Source: Streptomyces sp. C10-9-1
GTDB taxonomy: Bacteria; Actinomycetota; Actinomycetes; Streptomycetales; Streptomycetaceae
Direction: 5' to 3'
Assembly (NCBI RefSeq): GCF_024497955.1
Contig: NZ_JANHKP010000006.1
Span: 275,807-339,806 of the forward strand
Length of the DNA: 64,000 bases
How positions within the stretch are numbered: the first letter of the stretch is position 1; each line of letters opens with the position of its first letter. The notes under the pieces were generated by a model. The model ran no database searches. It saw only the letters and a list, made by a program, of their open reading frames with translations, and was not told the DNA's origin. A program made the translations under genes and the position numbers. Below, one piece after another: positions 29,021 through 39,321 of this stretch.

Positions 29021-29853
29021 CCGCGCCCACTGCGGACAGCCTGGTCCCCCTCAGGGACACCGGAGACCTGGCCCCCCTCTACTGCATCCACCCGGTGTCC
29101 GGATCCCCCTACTGCTACTCGGGTCTGGTGAACGCCCTCGACCCGCGGCGTCCGGCCTTCGGGCTGGAGGCCCCGGGCTTCGACGGCGAGTCGGAACCCG
29201 CGGGATCGATCGCGGAACTGGCGGAGCGCCATGCCGCCACGCTCCTCGACGCCCGGCCCGAGGGCCCCTTCCTGCTGCTGGGCTGGTCCCTCGGCGGCGT
29301 GCTGGCGTACGAGACGGCGCGGCTGCTCACGGCTGCCGGGCGGGAGGTGCCGCTGGTGGTCGTCATCGACGCGGCTCTGCGGCAGCAGATCGCGCTGCCG
29401 CCCGAGAACGAGATGGTGCGCTACTTCCTGCACGACTTCCTCGGTGTGATGAGCGGCATGCTCGGTTCGGCCACCGGCGAGGCGCCCGCCCTCGACGCGG
29501 TGCTCGACGGTCTCGGACCGGTGGCCGGACCGGCCGAGCGGCTGGCGGCCGTGGAGGCCTCCGGTGCCGTCCCCGAGGAGTTCGACGCCGAGTTCCTGCT
29601 GGAGCGGTTCGTGCTCTTCCGCGCCCATGTCACGGCGATGTACGCGCACACCGTGACCTCCGTGCACGACGGGCCCGCGGTACTGATCCGGGCCGCGCGG
29701 TCGAACCACGCGCTGATGGAGTGGAAGCCGTTCCTGCCGCGGCTGTCCTCCCACATCGTGACCGGTGACCACCACTCGATCTGGCGGGAGCCCGGTCTGG
29801 GGGAGATCGGCACGGTGGTCTCCGCGGCGCTGGAAGCCGGGGCGGCCGGGTGA
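29017..29853 (+). CDS. Discrete thioesterase of the NRPS cluster
   Basis: 278 residues, alpha/beta-hydrolase fold. It opens with LAPLYCIHPVSGSPYCYSGL, has the nucleophile elbow GWSLGG (Ser91), an Asp in VVVIDAAL and the catalytic His in VTGDHHSIW. It resembles the release-type (type I) thioesterases normally fused to the last NRPS module, here as a separate protein, so it could release the dipeptide-like product. An editing role is also possible. GTG start overlaps the NRPS stop, and its own stop overlaps the exporter gene. Confidence 0.9.
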   Translation: MTAPTADSLVPLRDTGDLAPLYCIHPVSGSPYCYSGLVNALDPRRPAFGLEAPGFDGESEPAGSIAELAERHAATLLDARPEGPFLLLGWSLGGVLAYETARLLTAAGREVPLVVVIDAALRQQIALPPENEMVRYFLHDFLGVMSGMLGSATGEAPALDAVLDGLGPVAGPAERLAAVEASGAVPEEFDAEFLLERFVLFRAHVTAMYAHTVTSVHDGPAVLIRAARSNHALMEWKPFLPRLSSHIVTGDHHSIWREPGLGEIGTVVSAALEAGAAG

Positions 29854-31160
29854 GCGGCGACACGACGGGGACGGTGGGCGCCCCCGCGGAGCACCAGGAC
29901 GCTCCGCCGCCCCGTCTGTGGCGCAACCGCGACTTCATGGTGTTCTGGGTGGGCGAGGCCCTGTCCGTCTACGGGACGCAGATCACCGCGCTTGCCCTGC
30001 CGCTGACGGCCGTGCTGGTCTTCGACGTCGGCCCGGAGCAGCTGGGCCTGCTGCGCTTCGCGCAGCTGGTGCCCTTCCTGGGCCTGGCGCTGCTGTTCGG
30101 GGTGTGGGTGGACCGGGTCCGCAAGCGCCCGGTGATGCTGGGGGCGAACCTCTCCCGGCTGGTACTGATCGGCCTGGTGCCCCTGCTGTACCAGTTCGAC
30201 CTGCTGACCCTGCCGATGCTGTACGCGCTGGCCCTCGGCGTCGGTGTGGCCACCGTGTTGTTCGACGTCAGCTGGATGTCGTACGTGCCGATCCTGGTGA
30301 AGGACCGGCGCAGCCTGCTGGAGGCGAACACCAAGCTCAACGCGACCCTCTCGTCCGCGGACGTCGCCGGGCCCGGCATCGCGGGCGCCCTGGTCAGCGC
30401 GGTGTCGGCGCCCTTCGCGATGGTCGCCAACACCTTCTCGTACGCGGTGTCCGTCGTCTCGCTGCTGGCCATCCGGGCACCTGAGCTGCCGCCTCCCGCG
30501 CGGGAGACGACGCGGCGGCTGCGCACCGAGCTCGCCGAGGGCCTGCGGTGGGTCTTCGGCAACCGGTGGCTGCGCGCGATGGGCCTGGTGGGCTGCTCGT
30601 GCAACTTCTTCCTGACGATGGTCCAGTCGCTGTTCCTGCTGTACGCGGTGCGGGAGCGGGGCCTGTCGGCGGCGGCGGTCGGCTTCGTCATGGGCGCGGC
30701 CGCCCTCGGCGGTCTGCTGGGCGCGGTGATCGCTTCCACGGTGGTGCGCCGGCTGAGCGTGGGCACGGCCTACCGGGTCTCGGTGTCGGTGATCTTCCTG
30801 GGACCGCTGCTCGTGCCCGCCGCGGGTGGTCCGCAGTGGCTGCTGATGTCGCTGTTCGTGGCCTCGTTCTTCCTCGAGTACCTGGGCGGCAGTGTCTCCA
30901 ACGTGCTGATCGTGAGCCTCCGCCAGGCCATCACCCCGCAGCACCTGATGGGCCGGATGACGGCCGCGATGCGGATGCTGCTGTACGGCGGCGGCGCGCT
31001 CGGCGGGCCGGTGGGCGGTGTGCTGGCCGGCGTGGTGGGCCTGCGCGAGGCGCTGTGGGTGGCGGGGGTGCTCTCCGCCCTGATGCTGGTCCCCATCGTC
31101 CTCTCGCCCGTGGGCCGGCTGCGGACCATGCCGACGGGTCCGGACGACATGCCGGCCTGA
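29850..31160 (+). CDS. MFS exporter of the NRPS cluster
   Basis: 436 residues with about 11-12 hydrophobic segments, of the EntS/MFS_3 group that exports siderophores and small peptides. It contains the loop-2/3 signature GVWVDRVRKRPVMLGAN and ADVAGPGIAGALV. The GTG start overlaps the thioesterase stop by 4 bp, making it the last gene of the operon. Likely role: export of, and self-resistance to, the cluster product (inferred from position). Confidence 0.9.
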   Translation: MSGDTTGTVGAPAEHQDAPPPRLWRNRDFMVFWVGEALSVYGTQITALALPLTAVLVFDVGPEQLGLLRFAQLVPFLGLALLFGVWVDRVRKRPVMLGANLSRLVLIGLVPLLYQFDLLTLPMLYALALGVGVATVLFDVSWMSYVPILVKDRRSLLEANTKLNATLSSADVAGPGIAGALVSAVSAPFAMVANTFSYAVSVVSLLAIRAPELPPPARETTRRLRTELAEGLRWVFGNRWLRAMGLVGCSCNFFLTMVQSLFLLYAVRERGLSAAAVGFVMGAAALGGLLGAVIASTVVRRLSVGTAYRVSVSVIFLGPLLVPAAGGPQWLLMSLFVASFFLEYLGGSVSNVLIVSLRQAITPQHLMGRMTAAMRMLLYGGGALGGPVGGVLAGVVGLREALWVAGVLSALMLVPIVLSPVGRLRTMPTGPDDMPA

Positions 31161-31179
31161 TGCCGTCCGGTGCCGGGGG

Positions 31180-32865
31180 TCACGGGGGGAAGCCGTGGCC
31201 GGCCAGCCCCAGGGCGCGCTCCGGCCCGCCGGGGCCGGGGTGGTCGAGGGCCGTGTCCAGGCGGACGGCGGCCTCCCGCAGCGGCATGGGCAGCCCCTTG
31301 CACAGGCGCACCAGCCGGGAGGTCGCGGCCTGCCCCTCCACCAGCCCGCTGCGGGTCAGGCTGCGCAGCAGCTGGGCGGACTCGCTGTCGGAGAGCGGCC
31401 CGAGGGTGATCATGTGCGCGCCGTCCCTGACGGCCAGTCCGGTCAACCGCCTGCGGCTGGTCGCCAGCACGCAGGAGGAGCCCCGGGGGACGAGCGGACG
31501 CAGCTGGTCGGCCTCCGCGACCCCGTCGAGCACGACGAGCATCCGCCGCCCGGACAGCACGCTGCGGTAGAGGGCGGCGCGGCTGGCCAGGTCCGGCGGT
31601 ATTCGCGCGGGCTCCACGCCCAGGGTGCCGAGGAGGCGGCGCAGCGCCTCCGAGGCGCACCGCGGCGGGTGCCCCTCCCACGGGTCGGGCGGAGCGTCGA
31701 GGTCCACGTACAGCTGTCCGTCGGGATAGCGGTCGAGGAGCCGGTGGGCCAGTTTCAGCACGAACGCCGACTTCCCCACGCCGGCGGGTCCGTCGACCAC
31801 GGCGATCGGCGTGGCGGAGCCCTGCGCGGACGCCGTGTCCCGCAGCCGCCCCTCCAGCCAGGACAGCTCCGTCTCCCGTCCGACGAAGCCCCGTGCCAGC
31901 GGGGGAAGCTGAAGGGGCCGGGGCATACCGGAGGCGAGGGGTGCGGACGGCCCCTCCCGATCCGCGGCGGGGGCCCTTCGGGCGTCGGCCCGGGGCCTCC
32001 GCGCCTCCTGCGGGGCGCCCGCCGCCGCGGTCGCCGGAGCGGCGGACGGACCGCCCGACGGGGCCAGTTCCGGGGATCCGGCGAGGATCTGCTGGTGCAG
32101 GGTGCGCAGTTCGAAGCCGGGCTCTATGCCGAGCTCCCGGCTCATCATCCGCCGGGTCTCGGCGTAGACCGCGAGGGCGTGGGCCTGGCGGCCGCTGCGG
32201 TACAGCCCCAGCATCAGCAGCCAGCGCAGCCGCTCGCGCAGCGGTTCCTCGGCGACGGCCTCGAACAGCTCCGTGACGGCCTCGCCGTGGCGTCCGGCCT
32301 CCAGCATGTCCTCGGCCCACTCCTCCACCGTGGTGAGCCGCAGATCGGCCAGGCGCCGCCGCTCCCGGGCGGCGAAGGGGCCCGGGACCCCGGAGTAGGC
32401 CGCCCCGTGCCACAGGCCGAGCGCGGCCTCGTGCCACCGCAGCGCGCCGTCGAGGTCCCCGTCGCCGCGCAGGCGCCGCGCGGTGGCCCGGTGCTGGGCG
32501 AACAGGACGGCGTCCACCTCGCCCGCGTCGATCCGCAGCCGGTAGCCGCCGGACTCGGAGGTGAGCAGGGCGCCGCCCTCGCGCCGCCCCCGGCCGGGTT
32601 CGAGCACCCGGCGCAGTCCGGCCACGTAGGTGTGGACTCCGTTGACGGCGGTCTGGGGGACGTCGCTCCCCCACAGGGCGTCCACGATGGTCTCCACGGC
32701 CACGAACTCGTCGGCGCGGCAGGCGAGGAGGCAGAGAACGGCGCGCTGCTTGGGGGGCCCGAGGCGGACCTCCCGGCCCTGGCGCCACGCGCGGACGGGG
32801 CCCAGCAGTTCGACACGGAGCGGTGGTGCGCCGCCGGAGGCGGGGGAGCGCTCCTCGGAGGTCAT
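31180..32865 (-). CDS. SARP/AfsR-type pathway regulator (BTAD + NB-ARC)
   Basis: 561 residues. The N-terminal OmpR-like winged helix (LRVELLGPVRAWRQGREVRLGPPKQRAVL) and bacterial transcriptional activator domain (to about residue 260) define a SARP. A low-complexity Ala/Pro/Arg linker is followed by an NB-ARC ATPase domain with Walker A GPAGVGKSAF and Walker B MLVVLDGV. The C-terminal TPR domain of AfsR is missing. It is convergent with the exporter gene and 19 bp from it, so it is the probable activator of the NRPS operon. The ATG at 32865 has GAGGGGG upstream and overlaps the stop of a short upstream ORF. Confidence 0.9.
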   Translation of the reverse strand: MTSEERSPASGGAPPLRVELLGPVRAWRQGREVRLGPPKQRAVLCLLACRADEFVAVETIVDALWGSDVPQTAVNGVHTYVAGLRRVLEPGRGRREGGALLTSESGGYRLRIDAGEVDAVLFAQHRATARRLRGDGDLDGALRWHEAALGLWHGAAYSGVPGPFAARERRRLADLRLTTVEEWAEDMLEAGRHGEAVTELFEAVAEEPLRERLRWLLMLGLYRSGRQAHALAVYAETRRMMSRELGIEPGFELRTLHQQILAGSPELAPSGGPSAAPATAAAGAPQEARRPRADARRAPAADREGPSAPLASGMPRPLQLPPLARGFVGRETELSWLEGRLRDTASAQGSATPIAVVDGPAGVGKSAFVLKLAHRLLDRYPDGQLYVDLDAPPDPWEGHPPRCASEALRRLLGTLGVEPARIPPDLASRAALYRSVLSGRRMLVVLDGVAEADQLRPLVPRGSSCVLATSRRRLTGLAVRDGAHMITLGPLSDSESAQLLRSLTRSGLVEGQAATSRLVRLCKGLPMPLREAAVRLDTALDHPGPGGPERALGLAGHGFPP

Positions 32866-33005
32866 GTCCGGCCCCCTCGGTCCCGGTACCGGGCGGCCCG
32901 GCCGACGGTGGCGGATAAGCGGCGGGGCCGGACCGCCTCGGGGCCGCCTCCTCGCGGCCGCCGACGGTGTAAGCCTGCCCGTGCCGCGGCTAAGACCTGG
33001 TACAT
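32862..33005 (-). CDS. Leader ORF with three TTA codons, coupled to SARP gene
   Basis: 47 codons from ATG 33005 with GGGGGAG eight bases upstream (an in-frame ATG also exists at 33034). It encodes an Arg/Gly/Ala-rich peptide with no recognisable domain. Codons 5, 12 and 30 are TTA, the codon read by the developmentally regulated bldA tRNA. The stop overlaps the SARP start codon as ATGA. Translation of this ORF may be needed for efficient SARP expression. The coding status is unproven. Confidence 0.5.
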   Translation of the reverse strand: MYQVLAAARAGLHRRRPRGGGPEAVRPRRLSATVGRAARYRDRGGRT

Positions 33006-33066
33006 GCGCGTCTCCCCCTTGAAAGTGCACATGAGAGCCTCGAACTGAGGTCCCGGCCCGCCAGGC

Positions 33067-33096
33067 AAGATACGTGCTAGCCGGATTGAACGGCAA
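33067..33096 (-). promoter_or_regulatory. Predicted promoter of SARP gene
   Basis: On the minus strand TTGCCG (33091-33096) and TATCTT (33067-33072) are separated by 18 bp in an AT-richer pocket. Expected start near 33060 would give a leader of about 55 bases before the TTA-rich ORF. Confidence 0.5.
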
Positions 33097-33247
33097 TACA
33101 CATAAATCGCCCAAACCTCCCAACACGAGCAACAGCGGCGGGCGCACCGCCGGGGGGCGCGGTGCCGGGTGGCCGAAAGGATGCGCTCCTGCGGCGGCGG
33201 CAGGGGGACGCGCCGGTGCGGGCGCGCCCCTCCTGCCGGAGGCCGGG

Positions 33248-35194
<1,947 letters not shown>

Positions 35195-35307
35195 TCAGTA
35201 TGCGGGACGACCGGCCGGGAACCGGCATATGACGCGAATCACCCCATCGCACCAGTACCGGAGTGGCAGGGCGACACCACCCGGACACCCTCTGCGACAT
35301 TGCCGGG

Positions 35308-36375
35308 ATGGACCACGCCCTCCCCGCCCCCTGCGGCATCGTGCCGCCCCACCTCCTCGACCGGCTCGCCCGCTCCGGCGGTGCGGCGCCCGCCGAGGCC
35401 GCGCGCCGCACCCTGGAGGCCGACGCCCGGCTGCGCACCGCACGGCGCCTCGGCCCCGGGCACCGGGCCCGCGCCGCCGGGGACGGCGACTGCGGGGACG
35501 GCGGCACCGCACGCCGGACGCTGTACGACGCGGGCAACCGCACCCTGCTGCCGGGCGTGCGGGTGCGCTCCGAGGGCGGGGAGCCCGTCGCGGACGCCTG
35601 CGTCAACCGCGTCCACGCGGGGCTGGGGGCCACCGCCGAGCTGCTGCACGAGGTCTACGGGCGCCGCTCCCTGGACGGGGCGGGCCTGCCCCTGGACGCG
35701 AGCGTCCACTACGGCGAGGGCTACGCCAACGCCTTCTGGGACGGCCGGCGGCTGGTCCTCGGCGACGGCGACGGCGAGGTGCTCGGCGACTTCACGGCCG
35801 CCGTGGAGGTGATCGCCCACGAGCTGGCCCACGGACTGACGCAGCACAGCGCCGGACTCGCGCACTTCGGGCAGCCCGGTGCCCTGAACGAGTCCGTCTC
35901 CGACGTCGTCGGCAGCCTGGTCAAGCAGCGCGTGCTCGGCCAGGACGCCGAGGAGGCCGACTGGCTCGTGGGCGCCGGGCTGCTCGGACCGCGGGTGTCG
36001 GGCGCGGCCCTGCGCTCGCTGCGGGCTCCGGGGACCGCCTACGACGACGCGCTCCTGGGCACCGATCCGCAGCCGGCGACCATGGCCGGGTATGTGCACA
36101 CCCATCGCGACGACGGCGGTGTGCACATCAACTCGGGCATTCCCAACCACGCCTTCTACCTGCTGGCCACCCGGCTCGGCGGCCCGGCGTGGGAGCGGGC
36201 GGGGCGGATCTGGATCGACGTGCTGACCGGGGGGAGGCTGCACCGGGACGCGGACTTCGCCGCGTTCGCCAGACTGACGGCGGCGGCCGCCGCAAGGCGC
36301 TACGGCCCGGGCGAGGAGCACGAGGCCGTGATCAAGGCGTGGTCACAGGTGGGAGTGGACCCGGGCGCGCGCTGA
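35308..36375 (+). CDS. M4-family (protealysin-like) metallopeptidase
   Basis: 355 residues without a signal peptide. The N-terminal CGIVPPHLLDRLA matches the short propeptide/start of protealysin-type enzymes. The zinc site is HELAHG with the third ligand Glu in GALNESVSDVVGSL; ANAFWDGRRLVLGDGDG and DDGGVHINSGIPNHAFYLLA are further thermolysin-family motifs, the latter holding the catalytic His. The start at 35308 fits the conserved N-terminus. The usual partner, the inhibitor emfourin, is not adjacent but is found at 47509. Confidence 0.92.
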   Translation: MDHALPAPCGIVPPHLLDRLARSGGAAPAEAARRTLEADARLRTARRLGPGHRARAAGDGDCGDGGTARRTLYDAGNRTLLPGVRVRSEGGEPVADACVNRVHAGLGATAELLHEVYGRRSLDGAGLPLDASVHYGEGYANAFWDGRRLVLGDGDGEVLGDFTAAVEVIAHELAHGLTQHSAGLAHFGQPGALNESVSDVVGSLVKQRVLGQDAEEADWLVGAGLLGPRVSGAALRSLRAPGTAYDDALLGTDPQPATMAGYVHTHRDDGGVHINSGIPNHAFYLLATRLGGPAWERAGRIWIDVLTGGRLHRDADFAAFARLTAAAAARRYGPGEEHEAVIKAWSQVGVDPGAR

Positions 36376-36461
36376 GGCCCGCAACGCCGTCCGGGCCCCG
36401 CGCGGCACCGCGCCCCCCTGCACCGGGACCGGACGCGCGGCGGCGCCGGGTGCCCCGGCCC

Positions 36462-37421
36462 TCACAGGTCGAGGGTGAGGCGCCGGCTCCGGGAGCGCCC
36501 CACGCAGATCATCATCGTGGCGCCGGTCTCCCGTTCGGCCGGCCCGAGCACGCTGTCGCGATGCTCGGGCACGCCGCCGAGGACCTTGGTCTCGCAGGTG
36601 CCGCACCAGCCCTCCTCGCAGGAGGAGGGCACCCGGGGCACCACGTCGCGGACCACCTCCAGCAGGCTCCGCTCCGGCGGCACCGGCAGGACGGCGCCGC
36701 TGCGGCGGAGTTCGACCTCGAAGGCCCCGCCGGGTGCCGGTTCCGCGGTCCCGCCCGCCTCCGCGGGCTCCGCACGAGGCCCGGAGCCCGCGGCGGGCGG
36801 CGCCCCGAAGCGCTCGGTGTGCAGCGGCCCGCTCCAGCGCTCCGCGACGGCGCGCAGCAGGCCCTCGGGGCCGCAGGCGTAGACGGCGGTCCCCGGTGCC
36901 AGCCCGCCGAGCGCCGCGTCCAGGTCGAGCGGTCCCTCGCGGTCCTCGGGCACCAGGACGGTCCCGGGCAGGCCGACGAGCTCCTCCCGGTAGGCCATCG
37001 ACGCCAGGCCGCGCCCCCCGTAGAGCAGCCTGAAGCTGCCGGGGGGCAGCGAGCGGACCATCGGCAGCAGGGGGGTGATGCCGATCCCCCCGGCAAGGAA
37101 CAGGTAGCGATCGGCGGCGACCAGCGGGAAGCGGTTGAACGGCCCGCGCACCCGCAGTGCGGTGCCGGGGCGGACGGCGGTGTGGACCTCCTCGGAGCCG
37201 CCCCGGCCGCCGCGTTCGCGGAGCACACCGAGCCGGTAGGCGGCCCGGTCGGCCGGATCGCCGCACAGGGAGTAGTGGCGCACCCTCCCGGAGGGGAGCT
37301 CCACCTCCAGGTGGGCGCCGGGCTCCCACGGGGGCAGGTCCCTTCCCGCGGGGTCGGTGAGGAGGAGCCCGAGGACGCCCTCGGCCTCCCGTACGGTCGA
37401 GCGCACCCTGAGCAGGGCCAT
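36462..37421 (-). CDS. Phthalate-dioxygenase-type reductase (flavin + [2Fe-2S])
   Basis: 319 residues. N-terminal flavin-binding barrel with RHYSLCGDP, NAD-binding region with FLAGGIGITPLLPMVR and YACGPEGLLRAV, and a C-terminal plant-type ferredoxin with CEEGWCGTCETKVLGG and a fourth Cys in MMICVGRSR. It moves electrons from NAD(P)H to an oxygenase. Last gene of the putative azomycin operon, 77 bp after the permease, so its likely client is the diiron N-oxygenase, perhaps through the Rieske protein (inference). Confidence 0.9.
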   Translation of the reverse strand: MALLRVRSTVREAEGVLGLLLTDPAGRDLPPWEPGAHLEVELPSGRVRHYSLCGDPADRAAYRLGVLRERGGRGGSEEVHTAVRPGTALRVRGPFNRFPLVAADRYLFLAGGIGITPLLPMVRSLPPGSFRLLYGGRGLASMAYREELVGLPGTVLVPEDREGPLDLDAALGGLAPGTAVYACGPEGLLRAVAERWSGPLHTERFGAPPAAGSGPRAEPAEAGGTAEPAPGGAFEVELRRSGAVLPVPPERSLLEVVRDVVPRVPSSCEEGWCGTCETKVLGGVPEHRDSVLGPAERETGATMMICVGRSRSRRLTLDL

Positions 37422-37498
37422 GGCGGTGTCTCCTCGTCTGTGGTGGTCCGGCGCGTTGGGCGTCCCCGGCGGCTGCCCCGCCGGGGACGCCGGCCGTC

Positions 37499-38980
37499 TC
37501 AGCGCACCTCCGCGGGGCCCTCCCGCCCGGGGCCGGCCGGCGGCAGCAGCGCCCCGGTCTCCGGGCTCAGCCGGCACAGCAGGGCGTACAGCAGGGCGGA
37601 GACCGTGAAGGAGGCGGGCAGACTCAGGTCCACGCCGCCGGTGGCGGAGGCGAGCGGCCCCAGGTGGATCGGGCTGTTGACCCACAGGATCCCCACGGCC
37701 GACCCCGCGGCGAAGGCGGCGAGCGCCCGCGGGTTGACCCCGCCGGTGTACCAGTAGCGGCCCCCGCCGCCGGTCGTGAAGGTGCGCAGCGCCCCGGGGT
37801 CGTAGCGGCCCCGGCGCTGGGCGTAGCCGACGAACAGCACGGCGGCCCAGGGCGCCACCACGGTCAGCAGCAGGGTCACGAAGGCCGCCATGGCGTCCAT
37901 CGCGTCGTAGACCACCGCGCCCAGGTACAGCACCGCCGCCGCCAGCGCGGAGACGACGCTCGTGACGACCGTGCGGGAGGTGCGCCAGAACACCGAGTTC
38001 GCCGACAGCCCGGCCGCGTACAGGCACAATCCGGCCTGCGGGAGCGTTCCGGCGAAGCCGAAGACGACGACCACCACGGCGAACCAGCCCGGCACCGCGT
38101 CGGTCAGCCCCTGGAGCCAGGGTTCGTCGGGCACCGGGAACAGCGTGGTGACATAGGCGCCGGTGAGCAGTGCGGCGAGGCTGCTGAGGAACATGGCGGC
38201 GCCGCTGTGGCGCACCAGCCGGCCGGTCGGGGTGCGGCGCGGCATGAAGCGGGTGTAGTCGCCCTGGAAGGTGGCGTAGGAGAGCGGGACGGTCGCGGCC
38301 GCGGTGGTGGCGAGCAGCCAGGTGTGCAGCGGGTTGTCGAGCGCGAGCGGGCCGCCGGCGTAGCCCGGGTCGAAGTCGGGAGCCAGCACCAGCACGGTCG
38401 CCAGCAGGACCGTCCCCCCGGCCAGGGCGGTGACCTTGTAGGTGCGCAGCAGCACCTGGTGGCCGCGCACGGCGACCAGGGCGACGGCAGCCGTGGTGAC
38501 GGCCATCGCGGCGGTGAGGGCTCCGGGACCGGTGGGGGTGGACAGCAGCCGGTGGGAGGCGACCATCACCGCGGTGCCGCCCGTCCACACGGCGATGGCG
38601 AAGAAGCCGAGGGCGGTCACCACGGTGATCACGCTGCCGACCATGCGTCCCCGCACGCCGAAGTGCGCCCCGCTGGCGACGGGGTCGTTGACGCCGGTGC
38701 GGACGCCGAAGCGGGCGAGCGGAGCGAGCAGGGCCGTCCCGGCGGCGACGCCGATCAGGATGGCGCTCGCGGCGGCCCACCAGCCGAGCCCGAAGACCAC
38801 GGGCAGGGCGCCGAGCACGACGGTGCCGAAGGAGAACTGCGCGGAGGGCCAGATCCAGCCGAAGTCGGAGGTGCGGGAGGTGCGGTCGGACTCGGGCACC
38901 GGGGCGATGCCGTCGTGCTCGGCCTCCGCACGGGGCGGCACCGCGGTGAGCGGTGCCGCCCCGGTCGGGTGGAGGGTCAT
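37499..38980 (-). CDS. NCS1-family permease (cytosine permease-like)
   Basis: 493 residues with about 12 hydrophobic segments. It contains GVRTGVNDPVASGAHFGVRG, typical of nucleobase:cation symporter-1 proteins. The family carries small N-heterocycles such as cytosine, uracil, hydantoins and thiamine precursors, so a 2-aminoimidazole or 2-nitroimidazole would be a reasonable cargo. The ATG start overlaps the Rieske stop (ATGA). Direction of transport is unknown. Confidence 0.88.
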   Translation of the reverse strand: MTLHPTGAAPLTAVPPRAEAEHDGIAPVPESDRTSRTSDFGWIWPSAQFSFGTVVLGALPVVFGLGWWAAASAILIGVAAGTALLAPLARFGVRTGVNDPVASGAHFGVRGRMVGSVITVVTALGFFAIAVWTGGTAVMVASHRLLSTPTGPGALTAAMAVTTAAVALVAVRGHQVLLRTYKVTALAGGTVLLATVLVLAPDFDPGYAGGPLALDNPLHTWLLATTAAATVPLSYATFQGDYTRFMPRRTPTGRLVRHSGAAMFLSSLAALLTGAYVTTLFPVPDEPWLQGLTDAVPGWFAVVVVVFGFAGTLPQAGLCLYAAGLSANSVFWRTSRTVVTSVVSALAAAVLYLGAVVYDAMDAMAAFVTLLLTVVAPWAAVLFVGYAQRRGRYDPGALRTFTTGGGGRYWYTGGVNPRALAAFAAGSAVGILWVNSPIHLGPLASATGGVDLSLPASFTVSALLYALLCRLSPETGALLPPAGPGREGPAEVR

Positions 38981-39321
38981 GAGGCGGCTCCGTGGGGTGT
39001 GTCGCCCGGGGCGGGCGGGGGCGCGGCCCCGAGGTGCTGCGGCAGCGCGTCCAGCACGCGCAGGGTGTCGCAGGCCGGCCCGGAGGTCCGTTCCCCGCTG
39101 GCGAGGTCGAAGGTGGAGTAGTGCAGCGGGCAGGTGATCCGCAGGCGGTCGCCGTCGACCCGGCCGAACTTGAGCCTGCCCTGGCGGTGGGGGCAGCGGG
39201 CGGCCGCGAGGACCTTGCGGTCCCCGATCTCGACGAGCACCAGGTCCTCGGTCACCTGGCGGACGGTCGGCTCGGGTGCCGGGCCCGGGCCGGGGCCCGC
39301 CGCGGCGGACGCGGCCGTCAC
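38977..39321 (-). CDS. Rieske [2Fe-2S] ferredoxin-like protein
   Basis: 114 residues. The cluster ligands are C43, H45 (CPHRQG) and C64, H67 (CPLHYSTFD), the standard CxH...CxxH pattern. The short C-terminal tail is Pro/Ala-rich. GTG start overlaps the oxidase stop by 4 bp and its own stop overlaps the permease start. Likely electron carrier between the flavin reductase and the RohS-like diiron enzyme. Confidence 0.9.
   Translation of the reverse strand: MTAASAAAGPGPGPAPEPTVRQVTEDLVLVEIGDRKVLAAARCPHRQGRLKFGRVDGDRLRITCPLHYSTFDLASGERTSGPACDTLRVLDALPQHLGAAPPPAPGDTPHGAAS

Noticed and set aside
33120..33247. Possible gene between leuA and the SARP leader
   Set aside because: No frame has a start with a ribosome binding site and coding-like composition; the stretch is best explained as leuA 3' region plus SARP upstream DNA.
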